Origin: Aurantiochytrium sp. KH105
Lineage: Eukaryota > Sar > Bigyra > Thraustochytrida > Thraustochytriidae
Reading direction: 5' to 3'
Assembly: GCA_003116975.1 (NCBI GenBank)
Contig: BGKB01000005.1
Span: forward strand, 5,880-69,879
DNA: 64,000 nt
In this document: one piece after another, positions 59,701 through 64,000 of the stretch
Layout: every line of letters starts with the position of its first letter
Numbering within the stretch: position 1 is the first letter of the stretch
Position numbers and translations under genes: made by a program
Notes under the pieces: generated by a model
The model's database searches: none
Seen by the model: the letters and a program-made list of their open reading frames with translations, nothing else
What the model was told of the DNA's origin: nothing

Positions 59701-60705
59701 GAGAAAGCGTTCCCTGAGCGGAGCAGTCGAGGACTTTCGTTGAAGATCATCCTCGCTGACCCTCATCCTTTCCTCTTCGACGTGGTTTTGGGTTTCCTTC
59801 TTCGAGTTGTTCTCACTCGCCAACATTGCAGGCGGCTTCGGTAATGGTTTGTACTTGGGTTTAAGCCGTGGAGCACCCGCGACACTTTCGGGGGTTTGGG
59901 GGACGAATTGAACTGGCTGATGAGGGTGGCGAGGCAAGGGTGCAGTGCGAGGAAAGGCTGGACCTTGTCCTCGCCTTTTCATGGCGTGCTTGAGTTTTGC
60001 AAGTCGTTTTGCCTCTCGATCCTTGACGCGTTTCCGAACTTCACGAAACTCTTTCCGATTCTTGGCACGCACCTTTTTCCTTGCCTCAATACGATCCAAT
60101 TCCCTCTTTTCCAAGAGCTCGTCCATGTATTGATCCTTGCGGATGAGCATTCGACGAACCTGAGCTCTCTGGCGAGCGCGTGCACGCGCCTTTTCTCGAG
60201 CAATATCGAGCTCCTCGAGAGCTTGACGCTCTTTCGTGCTTTGCTGCAAGGCAGTTCGCGTCGAGGAATCCTGGTGCTGAGCAATTGCCGCCTGCACGTC
60301 GTTGGCAGCAACCTCTTGATTGGCCCAACGAATTACCTCGTAGGGAGAAATATAAGGTTTGGCGAGCGCGGCTGGACGGCGACTGACCGTGCTAAGCTCA
60401 GGCTCATGAGAATGCGGACCATACGGACTATACCAGGTAGCATCATCTCGGGCGACGGCAACGACGTTGAGCCCCTTTCGTCTGTGCTGCTCGAATGTTA
60501 AAAAGAACTTTTCGAGGAAGGCATCATCGGAGATGTCTGGGTGGTTTCGCACGGCTTCTCGCCAGATACCTCGCGCAAAACCGTCTTGATCACGCAGAAA
60601 GTTGCGCAGATACTGTTTCCTCCGTGCAGTACCTTGCGTGCGAAGCAGGTCTCGGAGCAGCTCCAGGTCTTGGCCGTAGCTGCGTGGCCCCGCCTCAGCA
60701 GCCAT
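56731..60705 (-). CDS. large acidic Pro-rich protein with C-terminal WW domain
   Basis: 1324 residues from ATG 60705 (strong context); a weaker ATG at 60846 would add 47 residues. N-terminal about 100 residues are a helical domain (LLRDLLRTQGTARRKQYLRNFLRDQDGFARGIWREAVRNHPD). Residues about 125-265 are a very basic coiled coil (KERQALEELDIAREKARARARQRAQ...). Next come Pro-rich clusters (KRMSPPPPPKRSK, APPPPPPQRKS, SAPPPPSLP) that could bind SH3, WW or profilin, then about 750 residues of disordered acidic Glu/Asp sequence including a short ENQNQGEVENQNDGEIENQ-type repeat. Near the C terminus is a classical WW domain (YQWYEVYDEGSGYMYYQ... TGETQWEPP). No clear orthologue; a scaffold, possibly cytoskeletal, is suggested by the Pro/WW/coiled-coil mix. 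Confidence 0.75.
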   Translation of the reverse strand: MAAEAGPRSYGQDLELLRDLLRTQGTARRKQYLRNFLRDQDGFARGIWREAVRNHPDISDDAFLEKFFLTFEQHRRKGLNVVAVARDDATWYSPYGPHSHEPELSTVSRRPAALAKPYISPYEVIRWANQEVAANDVQAAIAQHQDSSTRTALQQSTKERQALEELDIAREKARARARQRAQVRRMLIRKDQYMDELLEKRELDRIEARKKVRAKNRKEFREVRKRVKDREAKRLAKLKHAMKRRGQGPAFPRTAPLPRHPHQPVQFVPQTPESVAGAPRLKPKYKPLPKPPAMLASENNSKKETQNHVEEERMRVSEDDLQRKSSTAPLRERFLPDKKLPTPSSPKAPSASTASPKRMSPPPPPKRSKQVAPPPPPPQRKSQSKPPPPMSAPPPPSLPSKDAKSPESFVPFGSQPAQETKLYAENDAKLDVELDDPVDDCDVEGKDAAEKDPARSELGNADSVSPSDTVAFDVGDQKETYYHGQEDEVGLRQGITQDQQGESKSQNHEEVENQNQGEVENQNDGEIENQDLQGEVQNLDQQGDQEDFQDRESQEKVFGTLLTTKEEIDDVQVHGSASDHDREALEIPEADAVEREPKEAHELPEESPMLPKDADMSEEAYSTSAPMEGNEGDTEHSARVEIAESQEPRDQQGQQHKVDTMNETNSNYLDDAEVTEGEVQKDTDTENPADGVDSIDGSAAISATMQIVETENNDESALANKATEMGAHEAELDDNALTYPVPETGGLDEIETSAAIDVKSTEAAMESVSEGGQTEDPLAEQATVMESSIERESGSAFHAETHDDVSEAVQGNEGNENGNDESKVHVGEADSESSPMGGQDQATMEVIDGTSFDNGAMNDMHKSSVIAETDDAEELQIAAGDVSTQPADDVIDEGALEKEDGVDEATSTADKNEGQGEQELALEESMVTDPNEEPPAHRERSSEAVQADHSTIEETKDQEAEMKAYEEEAGVYAVADEVAEKNCPDKDDARVDEGEYSESSFPQVSADVEVLEDAEETKQDTISPSEGAPADMAGSAEDREFANALADVDSVETPLEVQNVEKGIASEIKAEADFEGEKYVEVDCKDGDGVTTHGDDADAALTASAAQAKEEVGIATEESVVEPTTAPEEDADGCKAEEAFEPQTDSPADYPVSAEEDGAYALENLAGEQQEYEQLEEEAKTGQDYRAASAATERAPTEAIEKPQSAPDYAPPRSQEGLRVDKAANDGQYQWYEVYDEGSGYMYYQHAVTGETQWEPPAEGYVPYQYPEDEAYDGGAGEDAQQELGAGEEGWAADGTLASEGEQREDEAAQPQRPTRASFYSIDM

Positions 60706-61209
60706 GCCGCTCGCAGCGGACGACGAAGAAGCGATCGCGCACGCGCGACGAGCCTCCCGTACACGCACTTTCGAGCTTCGCTTTCTGCTGATCGAATTCC
60801 TCGCGTCCCGGAACCTACTCGAGCCCGTCTCAACCTGACAGAGCATAAAATAAAGTTGGATGCGGCGCGGACCGCGCAGCGCGACGAAAGCAATGTTCGC
60901 AGACTTGCTGTGGGGTACACACCTTGTGTTCGCGCACCCTCTTTAGGGTCCCCGCGTGCGAGGACGAAGGGCTCGCTTTCGTTGCGTGAGATTGCAGCGA
61001 TCAAAGCCGTGCCGTCCGAGTGATGCTTCGGGCATCATGAGGTCGCGGCAGTGGTCGACAATCCCTTCTTCCTCGCTCTCGCAATACAGAAAAAGCTTGG
61101 TCATTCCTGCTTTGTGATCCAAATGGCAGTATACTGTTATACTGCTTCTTTCCCGTGGCTCAGCTAATTTGGGGTGAGCAAACAGCTGACTACGTCTACC
61201 CAAGGCAAG
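60706..61209. promoter_or_regulatory. bidirectional promoter region
   Basis: 500 bp between divergent genes (acidic WW protein minus, glucosidase II beta plus). A TATAC-like AT stretch (ATACTGTTATACTG) occurs at 61129-61144, about 70 bp before the glucosidase ATG. No gene. Confidence 0.4.
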
Positions 61210-63243
61210 ATGCGCGTGTCGGCGCGGCGCGCGGCAGCGACAGTCATCGCTGCGTCATGGCTTGCGTCACTTGTGCCTTTGACCACGGGCAGTCGACCGT
61301 GCGTCATGGCACTCGACAAGCTGGATGCCCAAGCGCAAGGCTGCGAGCCGGACGCCATCGCGGACGTCTCGGGCCACGCCGCTGAAGGTCGTTGGGCGTG
61401 CTGCCCGGACGATGGAGCACAGACGCTCTTGCTCTCGCGACCGCGCCCGGATGCTGTCACTGCGCCAAAATGCTCATGCTCAGAAGGATCCACGGCAAGT
61501 TTCCGCTGCGACGACACCAAACTGCTGCGTCTCGACCAAGTCAACGACGACTATTGCGACTGCGATGATGGCTCCGACGAAGTCGGCACGAGCGCGTGCT
61601 CGCATAGTAGCAAAGAAACGTCCTTGTTTTGGTGCGCCAATGACGGCTTCGAACCGCGTGCCATTCCTGATTCTCGCGTCCGCGATGGGATTTGCGATTG
61701 CTGCGATGGCTCCGACGAAATGGTCGCAAGCAATAGCAAGAGTCGCCTTGCGAACGCAGCTTGCTCGAACACGTGCGCTACGCTGCAGGCGGAAAAGGTC
61801 AAACAGCGTACAGCTTCATTACAGCTCGTTGCGCAGGGCCGCCGTGCAGCAGACGCACTTCTCGAGGAACAGTCGAACTCGCGCGACGATGCCTCAAAGC
61901 GCGCCGAGATCCTCCGTAAACTCGCAAGTTCTCTTGAAAGCACGCTCAAAGCTCGCGTAAAGGCGGTCTGGGATGTGGAGGAGCAAAAGCAGCGTCGCGT
62001 TTTCCGCGAAAAGCAACTTGGCTGGGCTCGAAGACAGAGCCGGCGATGGCGCCTCCAAGGCCAGCGTGCTATCAGCCCAGAGTCTGCGATTGATCACGAG
62101 GGTGCAGGATCAGATGAACCAGAAATACACATGAGCACGTCGGCAGTGACTGGACATGCAAACGAAAATGCAGATGACGAGGAAATGGAGATGGAGAATG
62201 AAAACAAGAACGATGACCTCGAAGATAATCTCGCAAAAATCCGAAACAATATCGAGACCGCTGCGGGAATAAAAGAGGCGCTACATCTCCTCAAGTCCGC
62301 CAGAATCCAGCTCGAAGATACTCCTGGGGCGACAATTGTTACGCTCGAACGATATCTGCAAATCAAAGAAGATGGGATTGCTGCAAAAAAAACTCCGATT
62401 CTGACCCGAACGACGGAGCAGAGGCGCCAGCAGACGCTGCTCGCTCCACTCCTGGACGGAGGCATGGCCGAATGGCGACGGGTGTTTCGAAGTCTGGCCG
62501 AAGGATTGGGCGTCCTTTTTTCTCCCATTCGCGGCGTGTACGAAGTGATCTCCCGATTGCTGCCACGCAGCGTTACCTATTGGTCCGAAAAGGCACTCGC
62601 AAAGTCATTGACGACGCTAGCGCCTGTACGAATTTGGTTCGTGCAAAATGGAGTCTATGACCTTTGGTTACGCTTCTGGGACGCAGGACCGACCATGTAC
62701 TTTTATTTTTGGCAAGGTGACAGTTTTAGGGACGACATGATCAAATCATCGCCGCAGCTCAGTCGTCTCAAGCAAGTTGACGACAAAATCAATGACCTCA
62801 TCGCGCGGTGCAGGACACTCGCGACGCGCGCACTCGGTCCGTCTGCAGGCCCAATCGACACTTCCGCTTGGCCAGATCCGAAGTTCGCTGCCCTCGAAGG
62901 GCGATGTCTTTCACAAAATCTCATGGGCTACAAATATTCTCTATGCCTCTTCAAATCCGCCAAACAAGGCGCCACGTCGCTTGGAAAATTCAAGGGCTGG
63001 TCCTCATCGAGCGGGCCTGTATGTGTGGAGGATCCAGTCACTGGCGAAATGCCTCTTCAGGGATGTGCAAGTCTTTCTTTTGCTGACGGTGCCAAGTGCT
63101 GGAACGGCCCGAAACGATCGGTGGACGTTCGGTTCAGGTGCGGCATCGAGAATGAAATCATCTCGGTGGACGAGCCGAGTACCTGCGCCTACGCCATTGT
63201 CGTTGAGACCCCCTTTGCCTGTGAACACATTCAAATTATCTAA
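61210..63243 (+). CDS. PRKCSH: glucosidase II beta subunit (PRKCSH/GTB1-like)
   Basis: 677 residues from the first ATG (61210). Glucosidase II trims glucose from N-glycans in the ER; the beta subunit retains the catalytic alpha subunit and reads mannose. Residues 1-27 are a signal peptide. Two LDLa-type calcium modules follow at about 88-180: VNDDYCDCDDGSDEVGTSAC and RDGICDCCDGSDE. Next comes a coiled-coil region (about 190-290) and an acidic stretch rich in Glu/Asp/Asn (about 300-345). An atypical aromatic region follows (about 420-510, FSPIRGVYEVISRLLP...VYDLWLRFWDAGPTMYFYFW). The C-terminal MRH domain (about 560-677) has paired Cys. No HDEL-type retention signal ends the protein (it ends CEHIQII). 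The gene is longer than animal or yeast versions. Confidence 0.88.
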   Translation: MRVSARRAAATVIAASWLASLVPLTTGSRPCVMALDKLDAQAQGCEPDAIADVSGHAAEGRWACCPDDGAQTLLLSRPRPDAVTAPKCSCSEGSTASFRCDDTKLLRLDQVNDDYCDCDDGSDEVGTSACSHSSKETSLFWCANDGFEPRAIPDSRVRDGICDCCDGSDEMVASNSKSRLANAACSNTCATLQAEKVKQRTASLQLVAQGRRAADALLEEQSNSRDDASKRAEILRKLASSLESTLKARVKAVWDVEEQKQRRVFREKQLGWARRQSRRWRLQGQRAISPESAIDHEGAGSDEPEIHMSTSAVTGHANENADDEEMEMENENKNDDLEDNLAKIRNNIETAAGIKEALHLLKSARIQLEDTPGATIVTLERYLQIKEDGIAAKKTPILTRTTEQRRQQTLLAPLLDGGMAEWRRVFRSLAEGLGVLFSPIRGVYEVISRLLPRSVTYWSEKALAKSLTTLAPVRIWFVQNGVYDLWLRFWDAGPTMYFYFWQGDSFRDDMIKSSPQLSRLKQVDDKINDLIARCRTLATRALGPSAGPIDTSAWPDPKFAALEGRCLSQNLMGYKYSLCLFKSAKQGATSLGKFKGWSSSSGPVCVEDPVTGEMPLQGCASLSFADGAKCWNGPKRSVDVRFRCGIENEIISVDEPSTCAYAIVVETPFACEHIQII

Positions 63244-64000
63244 CCACCGTAAGCAAAAACCCAATGCTCTTTTGAAAATAGAAGAACATTCATGTGCCTT
63301 GGCCAATTTTTCGAAGCAGACAAACTAGTTCTTCCTTTGCGATCTTGGTGCGTGGACTATGAAAATGATTGGGGCCGCGCTCGTGGCCGTTCACGTTGTT
63401 GTTGAGCAGCCCGCGGACAGCAGTCGTAGTACCTTGCAACATTGTGACATTCAAATCTCCACAATGAACGGCGTGAAGCTCGCACGCATCAATGGTGTTC
63501 ACGTTGACGAGCTCGAGAGATCGAGTCGGCTGCTCCATGTTGGAACGAGGCGCCCCCACATTGATCCCGAGGAATGGTGCATTTCAATTGAATGCCACGG
63601 ACGCGAATGGCAGACCATGCCAGAGCAGCGGTGCAGTATGCTGCAATCCACGATCCAACTTGGCTTCTGGGATGCAGGTACGTTGTGCGCACAGTGTGGC
63701 TACACGTCTTAATGAGGTGTGGCGGAACGAGATGATTCAGGACCTTGACGTCAAAAACAGAAAAAAGAAAAAAGAGACGGGACTGACACTTTATCTTCGC
63801 CATGGAAACGGAAATGCATTAGGTCAATTTCAAATCTTGCATCGCCCTCCGCCACCAGCACCATTGCCAATGCCCCTGCACGCAGACATTTGCAGCGCGG
63901 CAGACGAAAACGAGGAACAAAAACACACGCGGCAATGTGAAGCCATGGATCACACTGTGTTGCTTGGCCCTTGCGTCGTGTCATTGATCCTTTTCGTCAT
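63244..64000. other. right end of window, possible partial gene
   Basis: Two competing readings at 63290-63712. A minus-strand frame ending at 63290 (LVNVNTIDACELHAVHCGDLNVTMLQGTTTAVRG...IAKEELVCLLRKIGQGT) would be the 3' exon of a gene entering from the right and convergent with glucosidase II beta. A plus-strand ORF 63359-63712 (ATG start) runs into GCAG|GTACGT, a good 5' splice site at about 63677. Neither matches a known family, and the choice needs sequence beyond the window. Confidence 0.3.

Overview
The window reads as nuclear DNA of a GC-rich, gene-dense unicellular eukaryote. Most genes are single long ORFs with GC-rich third positions. Starts sit in eukaryotic (Kozak-like) contexts and there is no operon or Shine-Dalgarno signal. 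Only one spliced gene is clear (SH3BGRL-like, 21575-22310). The gene content is broadly eukaryotic: PIG-X, glucosidase II beta, ceramide synthase, a CEP164-type ciliary WW protein, a CaMKK/LKB1-like kinase, a PX protein and a TTL-like protein. Together with large kinesin-light-chain-type TPR families, this suggests a stramenopile protist, most probably a thraustochytrid/labyrinthulomycete. That placement is inference.

Layout. 1-5 kb: tandem pair of ADP-ribosylglycohydrolase-fold genes, each with a possible mitochondrial presequence. 6.3-7.7 kb: sulfide:quinone-reductase-like flavoprotein with a myristoylation-type N terminus resembling FSP1. 10.4-11.1 kb: PIG-X. 11.5-18.9 kb: three minus-strand genes (unknown protein, CEP164-type WW plus UIM protein, myristoylatable protein kinase with a C-terminal IQ motif). 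21.6-22.3 kb: spliced SH3BGRL-like gene. 24.2-31.6 kb: a cluster of two TIR-like/TPR genes and a headless third TPR array, with rearranged junctions and gene fragments between them. 32.4-33.5 kb: YeeE/YedE-type sulfur-compound transporter. 36.9-37.8 kb: polyQ protein. 38.6-41.5 kb: divergent pair of a membrane-anchored PX protein and a multipass membrane protein. 41.5-50.7 kb: gene-poor and microsatellite-rich, with one probable small gene. 50.7-63.2 kb: gene-dense again (ceramide synthase, membrane-anchored TTL-like, fucosyltransferase-like, large acidic WW protein, glucosidase II beta).

The part most worth attention is the 24-31.6 kb cluster. It encodes receptors with an N-terminal TIR-like domain and arrays of 42-residue TPRs that are almost identical at the DNA level. 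Nearly all differences between repeats fall in the same few codons, on TPR helix A and at the end of helix B, and many are multi-base amino-acid changes. That is the signature of a diversifying, concertedly evolving recognition array, as in fungal NLRs. The ATG-less third array could be a repeat donor. Several genes act in the secretory pathway (PIG-X in GPI anchoring, glucosidase II beta in N-glycan trimming, the fucosyltransferase-like and TTL-like membrane proteins, ceramide synthase). Two are sulfur-related (SQR-like, YeeE/YedE). None are operonically linked.
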